A DNA stretch of 64,000 nucleotides from Antedon bifida. Its lineage: Eukaryota; Echinodermata; Crinoidea; Comatulida; Antedonidae. The notes beneath the pieces were generated by a model that made no database searches, was not told where the DNA came from, and saw only the letters and a program-made list of their open reading frames with translations. Positions within the stretch are counted from its first letter, which is position 1, and the number at the start of each line of letters is the position of its first letter. Location of the stretch: assembly GCA_963402885.1 (NCBI GenBank), contig OY727093.1:5653501-5717500 (forward strand), in the 5' to 3' direction. Both the position numbers and the translations under genes were made by a program. Below are positions 40,464-52,268 of the stretch, in pieces.

Positions 40464-41897
40464 CAGTACAGAAAGAAATTACTGCTTCGTATCTACGCGT
40501 AGCCTTTCGTAGCCTACGCGTAGGTAGATCGTAGGTCATTGTTCTCTCCTACGATGTATTGTTCGTAGCCTACGATGTATTGTTTGTAACCTACGATGTA
40601 TTGTTTGTAGCCTACGATGTATTGTTCGTAGCCTACGATGTATTGTTCTCTCCTACGATGTATTGTTCGTAGCCTACGATGTATTGTTCGTAGCCTACGA
40701 TGTATTGTTATGATAATTATCTAGGCGCGCCTACGTAGGGTGGTTCGTAGGGCTAGTAAACACCATTGTTATCGCCTTTAGAAGCATTGACAATGCAGAC
40801 AAACAATGTATTGTTTGCTAATTAAAATCCTATCTAAAGATAGTAGACGTCAATTTTTGTAGCCGCCCTAACAGGTTATCCTAATTTGAACGGAAATCCG
40901 CCGACGAAACGACATCGGGCCGGTGGACCTCAGCTCACGTAGAGAGAGTCGAGGCTAGCCTGTTTCGGCGGCCTACACTAAAAATTATTTAATCCTACCT
41001 TGGAATACCTACGAATTATAAAAACAACGACACCTAACCCAACAAAATATATGCAAAATAAATATATATTCCATATTAAGATTTAACATAGGCCTGGCTT
41101 AGGCCTTTTAAAATGATTACGACATGTGTAAAGAAAAAAGCCGAACAGAATTTGGAGTGGAAAAAACATGTGAGCAGTTTCAGAGAGAGAGTATTATGTT
41201 TCATGTCATGTGACACAAAATCCAGGTACACGATCTTAATATTAATCGTCGTCAGACCGGCAGCCACCCTCTTGTACTAAGTTAAAAAAAAACACGTGGA
41301 AGATTGCGGTAAAGCAGAGAGTATCGCGTTTCATGCCATGTGACCAAAAAAAACTAGGTCTGTATTAATTACGGTCTTCTGTCGGCAGTCTTTTTGAGCG
41401 ACCGATTGAACGTTCTGATACTATATTTAGAATGAATTGTTTACGATCTTTTTTTTCTCGGCATCGTTTCTGGATGGACTGGACGTTCGCTATATTATTA
41501 TTAGTTGGCCTGTTCGTTGCGGTTCACCTGTGTTGGATCGTGTCTCTACGTTTACATCGTGGGAAATTTATATTCGCCGTTGAGTAGGTAAACACGCACG
41601 AAGGAAAAGATTACGATTAAAAAATATTATTTATTTTTTAGTAATTTACAACTTGGTCCTCCGCCAGTTAAATTTAACACATTAATTTCACACCTTCTTA
41701 ATTACTTCACTAAGAACATCGCAGGGTTGTTTATATAGGTTACGAACTCCCTACGAAGTTCAGAACGTAGCTCATTGAAAGTTGTTTATTGAGGTTACGA
41801 AGCCAAACAATGGAACCTACGAAGCCAACAACGTAGCCTACGTTCTATCTACGAAGCTACTTCGTAGGTAAAGTTGCAGTACTTTCTTTCTGTACTG
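40464..41897. mobile_element. 1.43-kb non-autonomous TIR element (TA-flanked, Tc1/mariner-like?)
   Basis: The left end CAGTACAGAAAGAAATTACTGC is matched by a right end that reads, inverted, CAGTACAGAAAGAAAGTACTGC; TA lies on both outer sides (40462-40463, 41898-41899). Subterminal DNA on both sides is dense in CTACG/CGTAG words, including the 21-bp array. No transposase frame. CAGT ends plus TA suggest the Tc1/mariner superfamily, but TA is a weak target signature. Confidence 0.75.
40550..40712. repeat. 21-bp tandem array inside the TIR element
   Basis: Eight units of TACGATGTATTGTTCGTAGCC begin at 40550, 40571, 40592, 40613, 40634, 40654, 40675 and 40696. Variants: GTAAC, TCTCC. Units are contiguous, with no spacers, and each contains CGTAG and CTACG arms. 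Confidence 0.9.
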
Positions 41898-42136
41898 TAG
41901 CTTGTGCAAGTTTTCTTAAAGATTTTACACGCTACTTGGAGAAATCTGTAGCCATAAAGTTGAATGAACAGGATTCCTCAGTGGACTAGCATTTCCTTGA
42001 AAACCAGGTTATTGTGTTATTTTTCATCAGTTCTGTATTGGAGTTCTTGCACTTATGCTAGTAAAATCCATAATTAAATAATAAAATGTTGTGAAAATAC
42101 ATGCAGAATTGGTAACAGAATGAAAGATTTGAGTTA

Positions 42137-42433
42137 TTTAATTCTATGTTCGCACTGGAGTTATATAGCGTATCTAGCGTACAGCAATAATATTTAGGTC
42201 AAATTATACTCCGCAGAGACAAAAACAAGATGTTCAGACACAGAGAAGCTTATCGTTATCAAAGAAGTACAGTACGTCATCAAGCACATTTATTTTTGCA
42301 TATTTATGAGCTCATGCCCACGTTTTATTTATTCTTTACACTGTACTCTCAGCTCTCAAAATTAGTGTTAAGATAAAAAATTAGTCTTGCACTAAAACGC
42401 TATAATGCCATAGGTATGAACAGGGCCTAAGAA
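42137..42433. mobile_element. Probable small TIR element
   Basis: The left end TTAATTCTATGTTCGCACTG...TTATATAGCG and the inverted right end TTAGGCCCTGTTCATACC...ATTATAGCG align over about 33 bp with many mismatches. An old MITE is the simplest reading. Confidence 0.4.
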
Positions 42434-44488
42434 TATCAATCTCCTCCAGTCGCAGTGCCATTGTGAATTCAACTTTAACAAATGTTCTAATGTCTACAAA
42501 ATACAGACATGACAAACAACCTGTTATACCTGAATTCCTATGCAATTAACAACAATTATCTGCTTGATTAATTATGCAAATGTACAGTTATATTGTTATT
42601 ATTGTTATTATAACTTTTGTGAATTTAATAGCAAGACCTTTCTTTGTGTATTGTGGACTAGGAAGCAATTTACTATGTTCTTTGTGAACATCAAGAAATT
42701 CAAGAAATGAATTTTTAGATTAATTTCCAGTTCATTTTATAGAGGATTAGTAATAAATTATTCTGGAGTGGAATCGATGTATAACTTAATTTTCATTCTG
42801 GATACAAATGAATCGTAGTAACTATATTTTTTACGTAAATTGCACATCTATACGAACTGGCATGACAATACTGTACATATTCTCAGTAAATTTTATGTTA
42901 TTACATAGTTATACAATTATTACATAGTATACAATGTATAATTTTAATCTTGCACAATGAAATACAAATACGCATTTAACATCCGGTAGATATCTAAATT
43001 AGGAATACCGTTAATATTCCAGTGAGAATTTCTTTGTAACTTACACGCACAAAAAACACTTTCAAATTAATATCGTAGAAGCATTGTGTGTTCTTGCACA
43101 TATCCAATCATTTGACAAAGTGATCCAGACCCAGGCAGAATATTTTCAAATGAATTGGAAACGTGCTGTGCTTAAAAAACAAGTTGTATTTTTATAATTG
43201 AACCTGATAGAAAAATATATATTTTTTTATTAAAAAAAAATGGATTTTAATAACAAATAAACAACACAGATACATTTATTTATTTATTTGTCTTCCTATA
43301 TAAAATATAGACACTGTAGTACTGCTGTAGTAAAACAATGTTTGTAGTAAAACAATGTTATAATTTGTCAAACTTCAATCATAACATTTTATATCTGAAA
43401 TCAATTTCATCCATTCAATTGATTTGAATTATGCAATCAACTAGTTTAAATGTTTTGTTTTCTATATTTGACATTTGACCTGCTGTTTCATTAAACTAAA
43501 GATATTAGGTTAACAAAGAGGGCGACAAAATCCTTGTGTAGTGTACTCAAGTATGTTTATGGAAAATGTTGATATTAAAATTAATTTAATTGTGAATTAA
43601 TTATTTTATTTAATTGCCAGGTGTATTATTTTAGATCTTTTTGTCTATAAACGGGCTCTTGTTTATATACAAAATTACAATAAAAGTACAAGTAGTGAGT
43701 TTATTTGAGCAACTTAAACATTGTTAATTAATGTGTATATTAAAAAATGATCCAATTGTAATTTTAAGAGAAGGCCAGAATCCTAAAACATCACCACCAA
43801 AGGGCTCCAAATATCAATATGAAATTATTGTTCAGTAGAATAGCAATTTTATTTTAATATATCGGACACAAATGGGAATACCATAGTAACGACGATTTCG
43901 TCATGGTAACCAATGTCCATTTATATTAATCGGATTGCAAAATGATCTATATAAGCAAGATATAAGTACGAAAGTAGGAGTACAATTTGTTATGTAATTT
44001 CTTGTACAAGATAATAAAAACAATTAATTATCAGACTTGTGGCATGAACTGTCTTGGCTAAATGCAAACATGTGATTGGTTTGACCATTCAAATGACCCT
44101 TCAAACATCTTGAATTGCTATGAAAATGTATTATAATTTCTTCTTTTAAACCAATGATGATGGGAATATACAGTATACTGTACTTCCATTATTTACATAC
44201 ATTATGTACTGTAGCTTTCCATACCTGCATATTTCATCTATGGGGTGCTATCCCATTGCTCAGAAATGTATTTATTTATCTCAAACTATCTGTTGTACAA
44301 TATTAACTGGGGTTTTCATTACTCTACTGTACATGTGAGATCACATGTTTCAGAAATTCCAAACTTGTTTTAATTCAACATGAATTAATTAATCATCATT
44401 ATTTATTTAGGATTTAAAATTGTTTTTTCTTTTTTTTTTTAACTGTAAATGTCTAATGTACTGTGATTTTTTTTTTTGTATTTTTCAG

Positions 44489-44571
44489 GTTGTTGTTTTG
44501 TCACATATTATCTTAGGAAAGATGCCTTAGTAGCAAAAGAAAATTTACACAATAAGAAAACACTACCAGGG
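44489..44571 (+). CDS. CELF: CELF exon B: RNP1 and second half of RRM1
   Basis: This 83-bp exon lies between a T11-GTA-T5-CAG acceptor and a GGG|GTAAGT donor. With the G left from exon A it reads GCCFVTYYLRKDALVAKENL and then HNKKTLPG: the RNP1 strand and helix 2 of RRM1, including the KTLPG turn typical of the family. It enters in phase 1 and leaves in phase 0. The size and the split of RNP1 match my recollection of CELF gene structure. Reading on past 44571 gives non-homologous sequence, which supports the donor. Confidence 0.93.
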
Positions 44572-46827
44572 GTAAGTCAACAGTCAACCCTCCAAGTACA
44601 ATCCTTATATGTGTATAATCCTATGCTTGTTGAGAATAATCCAGAGAGATGTAATAAGAACACTAGAGGGCGTACTCCAGACTGGAGGGGGAACCAACAA
44701 GATGGCGGCCGTAAATGTATAATAATAATGTATAAAAAATAATAATCTAATATAATACATTAAGACCACATAAATTACAACACATATTCTTGTCAAAGCA
44801 CAGTGAAGTTTTTATAAAATTTAGTATAATTATTTTTAATCGCAATAGAATAAATAATTTCTTGGTAATCTATTTGTATACGAGGATCATATAGAATGCG
44901 TTCATGTTTATACGCTTAACGTATCGTTCTCACACAGATAGGCTCAACATAGGCGTAGCAGTGCGTACTGCGTATGGCATATCTGATTACCATCTTGTTG
45001 GTTCCCTCTCCATGGAGAATCACTTTTGAACTGCGATAACATTAAAAGATTGCCATCCAGCCTTCGGCTATTACAAATCACTGGAATAATCTCACCCCCT
45101 AAAATCAGGCTAAATTTGGACACAAGACTTTAAACAATTCCATTGTTAATGTAATCGGAGTGCAACTACACCTTCCAATTGTCACATTTCACAACTAGGC
45201 CGCCTGGAACTATACTCAATCATATACGGTAATATAACAAATACATGTGAATTATGAAAGCAAAGTAACCTTTTCTTTAGGCTTATGTTGATCCAAATAT
45301 AGAGGGTGCTATATTATCTAGATATAAAAAGTAGATCCAACAGCAATCAGGCTGTCAACTGAAAGTAGTTTGTTACTATTTATTTTTAACTATATTTAAA
45401 ATTGTTATACTTTTTATTACTCAAATTATATCATTGTCCATTAGTGTTATTAAAATTTGTTTTGGGCTTGGCATTCTTTGTTGTGCCGAGTTACTAGTTA
45501 AGTAAAAATGATTGAGTTTTTTTGGGAGTAAAATCTAGCTTGTTTTATAATAAATTACATGTATTGTTTGAGATGAAACAATGTCGGCTTGTTTGTGAAA
45601 TAGTTCAACTGTAAAAGAAGTTAAATAAAGTATTCATAAATGAAACAATGGCAGCTTATACAGTAAGTAAAAAGAGAATATTGTAGGTTTTTTTATGAGC
45701 TGCCATCGTAAAACTGGGTGAAAGTCTTTGACTAATCTGTAGGCTGTGAAACCTCTCCCACCTCACATCAGCAAAATTACATCCCTGGGCCAGTATTTCG
45801 TTTCAGTATTTTACAATCAGCAGTCACAAGATAGATCGTTCGTTTGATTTTACATCTGAAGTGAGTGATTTTTATCTTTATCGACACATAAGTCATTACA
45901 AGCACTGGATCATCCGTCAGAGGGAAATTGATACGCACATCTCTGAACATAAATTCTGTTAGTTGATACTCAAATAAAAAATCATGATCATCATGGGAGA
46001 AACTTCCTATAAAATAGATGATAAAATTAAAATGGCTGAACAAAAATGCAATTATTAAAATTCACAATTTCCTGTAATTTTTTTTTTGTCTAGAAACTAT
46101 ATTTCATGCCTTTGACTAATATCTACGCAACTTGATGTAGCTTATTGCTTAGTCAAAAATCAATATTTTACCATGGTTACTAACTCTCTATTTCCACCCT
46201 CAATCTCATATTTGCCAACATTTTAATTGGCATATATTAGCGTCCATTAATCATCTACACTCCTCAAATTTTCTGTTGATTAGGTTCAAATTAACGACGG
46301 CACAACTGCGACCTTTAGAGATCGCTTTCCCTCGTTGAAATTTGATATTCTAGTAATAATAACAAAAAATAAGAAAGAAAAAGGACAACTCTGATGTTTT
46401 GGATTGGATTAAAGATTGTTAGTGTTACTGGACATCAATGCTATACTTGTTTCAAGCGATATTTACAGATGCATGTTATGTAAAATTTTCACATTTGGTA
46501 CTCTATAAAATGTATACTTATTCATGCTTGATTACATATGTTTTATTCACATTCCGGTAGTTTTATTTTATGATTTATCACGTGTGAAGTAATCGCGTTG
46601 TTCTTTTCTACGTGCATACTAAATGACTTTTAAAAGAGAGGAATTAAACAAACAAAAGATAAAACATGCAGATGCTTTTGGCTGGCTGACTCATTCCATT
46701 TTAGTGAAATCCCAAACTTGACCTACTAAATTGGTTAAAGGGAATACTTGATGTACCCAAATTACCCAATGAAAACAAGCACAATATAAAAATTTATTAT
46801 GAAACATTTTTTTTTGTATCTTTTCAG
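44572..46827 (+). other. CELF intron B-C (2.3 kb)
   Basis: GT-AG intron. An inverted-repeat element (44675-45017) sits about 100 bases after exon B. The remainder is AT-rich. The - strand frame at 45777-46043 (88 codons) has no recognisable domain and I do not call it a gene. Confidence 0.75.
44675..45017. mobile_element. 343-bp inverted-repeat element with GGAACCAACAAGATGG arms
   Basis: Left CTCCAGACTGGAGGG then GGAACCAACAAGATGGCGGC; the inverted right end reads CTCCATGGAGAGGGAACCAA then CAAGATGG. It lies about 100 bases after CELF exon B. No coding frame of note; a 63-codon - strand frame crosses its left end. Confidence 0.7.
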
Positions 46828-46876
46828 ATGAAACATCCGGTACAAATGAAACCAGCAGATAGTGAAACGAGAAGTG
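46828..46876 (+). CDS. CELF: CELF exon C: last strand of RRM1 and inter-RRM linker
   Basis: This 49-bp micro-exon is too short for ordinary open-reading-frame searches. It reads MKHPVQMKPADSETRS plus one base of the next codon. VQMKPAD is the beta4 strand and end of RRM1, and the short acidic linker that follows leads directly into RRM2. The acceptor is T9-GTATC-TTTTCAG and the donor GTG|GTAAGT. It enters in phase 0 and leaves in phase 1, which fits both neighbours. Residues 96-111 counted from ATG 38762. Confidence 0.92.
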
Positions 46877-47130
46877 GTAAGTGTCGTACTTGATGACCGA
46901 TAAATAATGTTTTTATTTATATTTTTACATCAAAAATTTTGTGGTTAATACCCTTCTCTGATCATATCATTTTCTAAATTTCTAATAAATATAAATACAA
47001 AGTTGCAGTACAGATGGATTTAGTACATCCTGGGCATACCGTAAACATCTTATACTGTAGAGAAATGTTTCTACAAAGTAATCTTATTCTGCCTCTTACT
47101 AAATTCTTAGTACTGTATCTAAATATTTCT

Positions 47131-47284
47131 AGTATCTTAGGCAAATTTCATGATACAGCATATCATGTGTTTAACATGTGATACCTGTATCATAGAACCT
47201 GACTTACGCTGGTAAGCTTCCATAATACCGACACCACATGTGATACACATGAGATACTGTAATATGAAATTTGCATATGATACT
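47131..47284. mobile_element. 154-bp foldback (MITE-like) element
   Basis: Arms of about 50 bp match at roughly 84% by eye: AGTATCTTAGGCAAATTTCA... against inverted AGTATCATATGCAAATTTCA... A related fragment (GTGTATCATGTGTATCTCATG) recurs at about 47433. Confidence 0.75.
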
Positions 47285-49131
47285 GGACAAATAGTTTTGT
47301 GTGGCAAACCTAAGCTTAAGTAGCCTACAGTATCTAAATTTAGCAGTTATCTTTATGAATAATTGTAATTATACAAATTAGAAATTAATATTTATAATTG
47401 CAGATGGTTACTTTAAATGTACACTTTATAAAGTGTATCATGTGTATCTCATGTAACTTAATTTACTCTCTGGTATTTTTTTTTTGGTTGTCAAAATTTT
47501 CAATCACTCATGTTTCGAATTTGCCTTTAGCATTTCACTTTTGTCAAAGGAAATTGGTTTGAGAGCGTGTTTTTGTTGTGAATTTTGAATTGGTTACAAT
47601 CTAATATTGCGACTTGTCGGTTCGTTACTGTCACGTCGTGTTTGATTCTTCTGAAATGACTGAAAATGGCAACGAATAGTAGAACATCCTATCAAAGGAA
47701 AGGAATAGGCTAGTTTTATTAGATAATTGTAACAAATGTCAATGTTTGGATAGTGTTCGATTTAGTACTGGTCAATGGCTTATAAAACCTCCCCATTACA
47801 TAATGTTTTGGCCAGTACATTTTTCGCAGAAAATGTTTACTACTACTACTAAAACATACTACAATAATACAACATCTTTAAAACAAGGTTTGTGTTAAAA
47901 TATTGATGTTCAACGAAATTAAATTAGGGCAAGCATGCAAGTTTTCTTACGGATGACCGCTGGTTTATGGCCGGATGGTAATGAATTATGGTTTGTTTGT
48001 ATGGTTGGAATGGCTCAAAGCTTATCCTACAGATACAGTGGGAAGTTAATGTACTATTATTCCTTTAGCTTATTTTGCTTGCTTGAGCAAAGATGTTGAT
48101 GAAATAAAAAAAAAAATTCTGACCATTTATCAAGATTAAAAAAAGGATGATTATTCATTTAATAGCTAAGTATAAAAGCTTGGAAGATTATATATTAAAG
48201 ATTTTCTTCAACAAGGCCAATGAGCAATTTCAATAAATTACTTTTTCTCGAAATCTTGAATGAACTCAATATTTGAAAACGATAACTTCAATTTCATTCG
48301 TGCACGTTCAAGATTGTCGTATCCTTGTGTTTGTGTTGTCGCACAAACATTCTCTCTACATAAATTTGAACGAGTCTGTAAATCTTCCTATATATGTACT
48401 GTGAAACTGAAACGACTTTAAAATGTCTTGAAATCCTTAAAATAATAATTTATTAAAATTATTTTTTTATGTAGCGTTTAAATTAAAAATGAAAATGATA
48501 ATGACATTTATGAATGAAATATGAAATACCCCGTCCACCCACTTATCATCTTTAATCTTTCTATATTTAGTTTGCCAACATTAATAAATGACTTTTGTAT
48601 AATTGTCATATTTTATCAAACCGTCGCTAGTCTGCAAGATTTATTTCACCCCCTAGGAGAGAAAATATATCATGTGAATTTAATTCATAACTAAAAAATA
48701 CGAAGGGAGATACTGATTATTAAGAATGTCTCCATATTTTTAATTTTGAACTGTTAGAAGCAAAGAATATTTATAAGTCTGAAAGAAATAATTTATTTTG
48801 ATTATTTAGAATAAATTTCGGATATCCATGAGATTATCAATTTAATTGACAAAGTAATCCTTGTTTCATGTTTTAAAAGACCAGCATGAAAACATAATGT
48901 TCAGATTTAGAATTTAAAAAAATCATTTAAATTCACACCAGCTTTTGGCACAATGTATTGAGAACAGCTCATTACTAATATTAATCAAATTTGAATAATG
49001 TAATTTAAAATATTCAAAGTTTTTAAGAAGGATTGAATTGAGGATTTGGTATATTTTCCATTCTTTTCACATCATAAACTTTCTATTTTTAATGTTGAGA
49101 GAAGCCCAATGACTAAAAGGCAACTTCAACT

Positions 49132-50702
49132 CAGGGCCGTAACCAGGTTTGACGGCGGGGTGGATCGTTAAGTTCTTTAGCGGAACTCAGGAGCGGATCC
49201 AGGATATTGAAATAGGGGTGGCGTAGCTTTGCGAGCGAAGCGAGCAAACATTGGCTGGGGGCCAGGGGGCCGCCAAGGGCCCCCGGTCGGGGTCCAGGGC
49301 ATTGTAAGTCGTTTAAAACGATTTACAAACATCTCATAATGTCATTTACCAAACACTCTAAAGCTCGCAAATTACGACATGTGGAACATGCAGCTGATAC
49401 TTACCTAGGGTACCAAATGCAAGCTAACAACTTGCATGTACTTTACATCTAAATTTTTACAACGCGACGATGTTTGTTTTTATTGTACTTAATAAATGGG
49501 CGCGTAGTATAGTAGCACTGACCATGTTATTGTTATCTATTTTTAATCTATTTTAAAATAACCGGTTAAATTGCGTTATGCAGCAGAAACAGACCCCATG
49601 TGGCTTCATCAACTCTATTGATCGTCTGAGGTACCGCTATTCTACAATACGGGAGTGACGATCACAAAGGATGCCGACCTGCTTAGTGGAACGCGACCAA
49701 GCTCACCACATGGCTTTTATCAACTTGCTCCTTTTACACTTAACTGTGACGCTAGAGATTGATAGTACACAAAGGATGTCGACGTATGCTTGGTGGAATG
49801 CGATCAAGCTGACGATGTGCTCCGACGTACTATTTTCAATATAAAAATGTGCAAACCATCGGTGATTGATGACCGTCGAAACGATACGTGTTTTTAAAAT
49901 CTATTTAATTTAAAAAAAAAAAAAAAAAATCTTTAAAAAATAGGGGGGGGGGCGGACGCCCCATACACCCCCGCTAGATCCGCCACTGGAACCATACAAT
50001 CGATTTGTTTTTCTCTATAGGCCTATGGCCGCAAATCGCATTTCCGGCTATTCTCTTTTGTTTATGAACTATAAGTTGGTGTAATTTCCAGCCCACACAT
50101 TTCAATTGCCGACCTTATATTGTCAGAGGACGGCATTCTCTTGCCGACCGAAATTAGGCTAGATCCCTCCTCCTTTCAAGCCTCCTAGCAACAACATGGT
50201 ACATTAGGGATCGTATCATTGAGACTTTAACAGGCATATTCACCATCATGTGGTGTTTAGGTAAAAAACCATGGAATTAAGATGATCTCTGAATTCACTC
50301 AACCGTTGCATCTTGCACTTGCGTGTGAGCTGCATGCTTTCTCTATCAAGCAGCTGGCTGGGCACGTCACACGCACGCGGAGACCTGTGTAGGGGAATAC
50401 CCTGTTATGTCAAGCAAACAACTATGCTCTGTGTACAGCTCGCTAGAGCTCCAGAACCACGATGTTCAGCAGTTATCAAATAGAACTTATCTTGTAAATT
50501 TTAGTGTTAGGTTTTTATATTTTAGTTAAAATATATATATATATATTAATTAAATTTATTAAGGCTTGACTAGGCCTGTAGTGAACAATCGTCGTGTTGT
50601 GTTAGTATGCCCAGCAAAAAAAAAGTGGGAGGCCAAGCGGAACTCGCTGTTCAGCGGGGGGGATCGTACGATCCCCCCGATCCCCCCCTGGTTACGGGCC
50701 TG
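49132..50702. mobile_element. Outer TIR element (CAGGGCCGTAACCAGG), split by an insertion
   Basis: Left end CAGGGCCGTAACCAGG; the right end inverted reads CAGGCCCGTAACCAGG. CAACT sits directly outside both ends (49127-49131 and 50703-50707), a likely 5-bp target duplication. Near the right end is a GGGGGGATCGTACGATCCCC palindrome. No transposase. The superfamily is not assigned. Confidence 0.75.
49188..49988. mobile_element. Inner hAT-like non-autonomous element
   Basis: Left CAGGAGCGGATCCAGG, right inverted CAGTGGCGGATCTAGCGGGG. These CAGTGGCGGATCCAG-type ends are, to my knowledge, typical of hAT-derived elements in many animals. Interior: GC-rich ends (GGGGGCCAGGGGGCC; GGGGGGGGCGGACGCCCC) and an A-rich tract. 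I could not see a clean 8-bp duplication. Confidence 0.7.
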
Positions 50703-50708
50703 CAACTA

Positions 50709-51032
50709 ATGCCCTTTTCACATCACATATTACAAGTTGTAACACAGTTTGATCTCCAGACTTAATATGTTTCACACACGCATACGCGAACCGTGAGAAG
50801 TCTCTGGAGAAAGCATTGCGTGCATATTTGATTACTATGATTGGTCAGTTTAATACTAGGGTAATACACAAACGTGCAGTTAGAACTCTGGACATCTCAG
50901 AACAAAAACCGGCACCTTATCGGTGTGTTTTTCTCTCAAGATTTCTAAGGGGTCCCCTTTCTTTCTCCACAAAATTGTATTCACACTATGCACTGGTTAC
51001 AACTTGTTACATTTTGCATGTGAAAAGGGTAT
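50709..51032. mobile_element. 324-bp TA-flanked MITE
   Basis: Left ATGCCCTTTTCACATCAC...ACAAGTTGTAAC; the inverted right end reads ATACCCTTTTCACATGC...ACAAGTTGTAAC (about 36 bp). TA lies on both sides (50707-50708, 51033-51034). Frames of 62-76 codons inside are not genes. It abuts the right target site of the 49132-50702 element. Confidence 0.8.
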
Positions 51033-52136
51033 TACTTTTAAAGTAGCCAACTATAGAGTTATACAGTACAGTTGTTTGTTGTTGACAAAAAACATGTGCG
51101 TTACAAAATGAGTGTGTAGGTAGGATAGTCACGCAATATTAATGTTTCATGAATGTGTGAAATGAAAAGATTTCTTGTGTTAATGTTTGAAATAAACATT
51201 AATGTGATCAGATTCTAGTATCTTAATTCATTTTCTATGAATACTGTCATAGTCACGCTGTAAAATGCACAAAAAATCTTGAGTTTGCTACAATTAAATT
51301 TGAAAAACATGTTCTGTTGATTTCTAGTTTAGTTGCTTGTAAGTTGCCATCTATTCAAAATGAAATCTTTTTTTTCTCTGCATGTCCAACTTTCATTAGT
51401 TTTTCTCGGAAAAATGTTACTACTGTAAACATTAAGAAAATCAGGTGAAGAGGTTCAAATAAACGTTTAATAGTGTAACCGATTCAAAGAATAATTTTAA
51501 TATTTTTTTAGCATCATTATGTAAAAATGTCCTTATGAATATTATAGGCCTGTAATACTATAATAATAGTTAATAGAAATTTATTTGTGTAATTGATGAT
51601 GATTCTTGTGGTCACTATGTCACCATGTAGGAATAATAATAATAGTACCGAATATTAGATGAAGATTTTCCATAGTTTATATTTAGAAATGCCATATTTA
51701 TATGATCCAATGTCGGATTAGTGGTTTGCTGTTAACTGATCTTCACAATTCTCTCTCCGCCGATTTAATGTCAAAACGATTATTTGGATATTGAATTCGC
51801 ATGTAAAACTTGATCCCGCTCAGCTCGTAATACGCAATAACATCGATATGGACCTCGCCAAACACATTATCTGAAAGGAAATCTTTAAAATAATTGGTAT
51901 TTCACATTGTTGTTTCTATAGGCAAAGCCCAGTGTTTTTGTTTTCTGTATATAGCCACTAGATGTTGTAAGATAATGAAAACAATTTGGAATATAATTAC
52001 CATCCGTTAATATTTTTGTTATGTTATTGTTCATACGTGATAAATGCACATCAGAAATGTATCGTTCACATTTCACTACTTTCGTAATTGAACCTGGTAA
52101 ACATATTTCCATATGATTTTTTTTTTTGTTTTCCAG

Positions 52137-52268
52137 CTGAAGAGCGAAAAATTTTTATTGGTATGATTGCAAAGAAAAATGATGAGAATGATATACGGTT
52201 AATGTTTGCGCCATTTGGGACGATAGAGGACTGTACGGTGTTAAGAGAAAACGGAGGAACTAGTAAAG
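52137..52268 (+). CDS. CELF: CELF exon D: first half of RRM2
   Basis: This exon of 132 bp follows a T11-GTTTTCCAG acceptor and ends AAAG|GTATTA. In phase 1 it reads [20 protein letters not shown], followed by [19 protein letters not shown] and GGTSK. The RNP2 strand is IFIGMI, and [11 protein letters not shown] is the beta2-beta3 region. The intron again interrupts the glycine codon of RNP1, exactly as in RRM1. The donor lacks G at +5 and is the weakest clear one in the set, but the protein match leaves little doubt. Confidence 0.93.

Larger units (their letters stand above)
38964..44488 (+). other. CELF intron A-B (5.5 kb)
   Basis: GT-AG intron. It carries the 1.43-kb TIR element at 40464-41897 and a probable small inverted-repeat element at 42137-42433. 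The rest is unremarkable AT-rich DNA with short T and A runs. No additional conserved exon was recognised; reading frames such as 41076-41267 on the - strand lie in the transposon and resemble nothing. Confidence 0.75.
46877..52136 (+). other. CELF intron C-D (5.3 kb)
   Basis: GT-AG intron containing the 154-bp foldback at 47131-47284, the nested TIR elements at 49132-50702 and the 324-bp MITE at 50709-51032. About a third of the intron is recognisable mobile DNA. No other exon was seen. Confidence 0.75.

Noticed and set aside
40550-40712. CRISPR-like regular array
   Set aside because: Units are contiguous 21-mers without spacers, inside a eukaryotic transposon.
44572-44742. Extension of the exon B frame past its donor
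   Set aside because: CELF similarity stops exactly at GTAAGT; the rest is intron and mobile element.
45777-46043. 88-codon - strand frame
   Set aside because: No domain or homologue recognised; intronic and AT-rich.
50816-51111. 76- and 62-codon + strand frames
   Set aside because: Lie in and just after a TA-flanked MITE; the inverted-repeat ends explain them.
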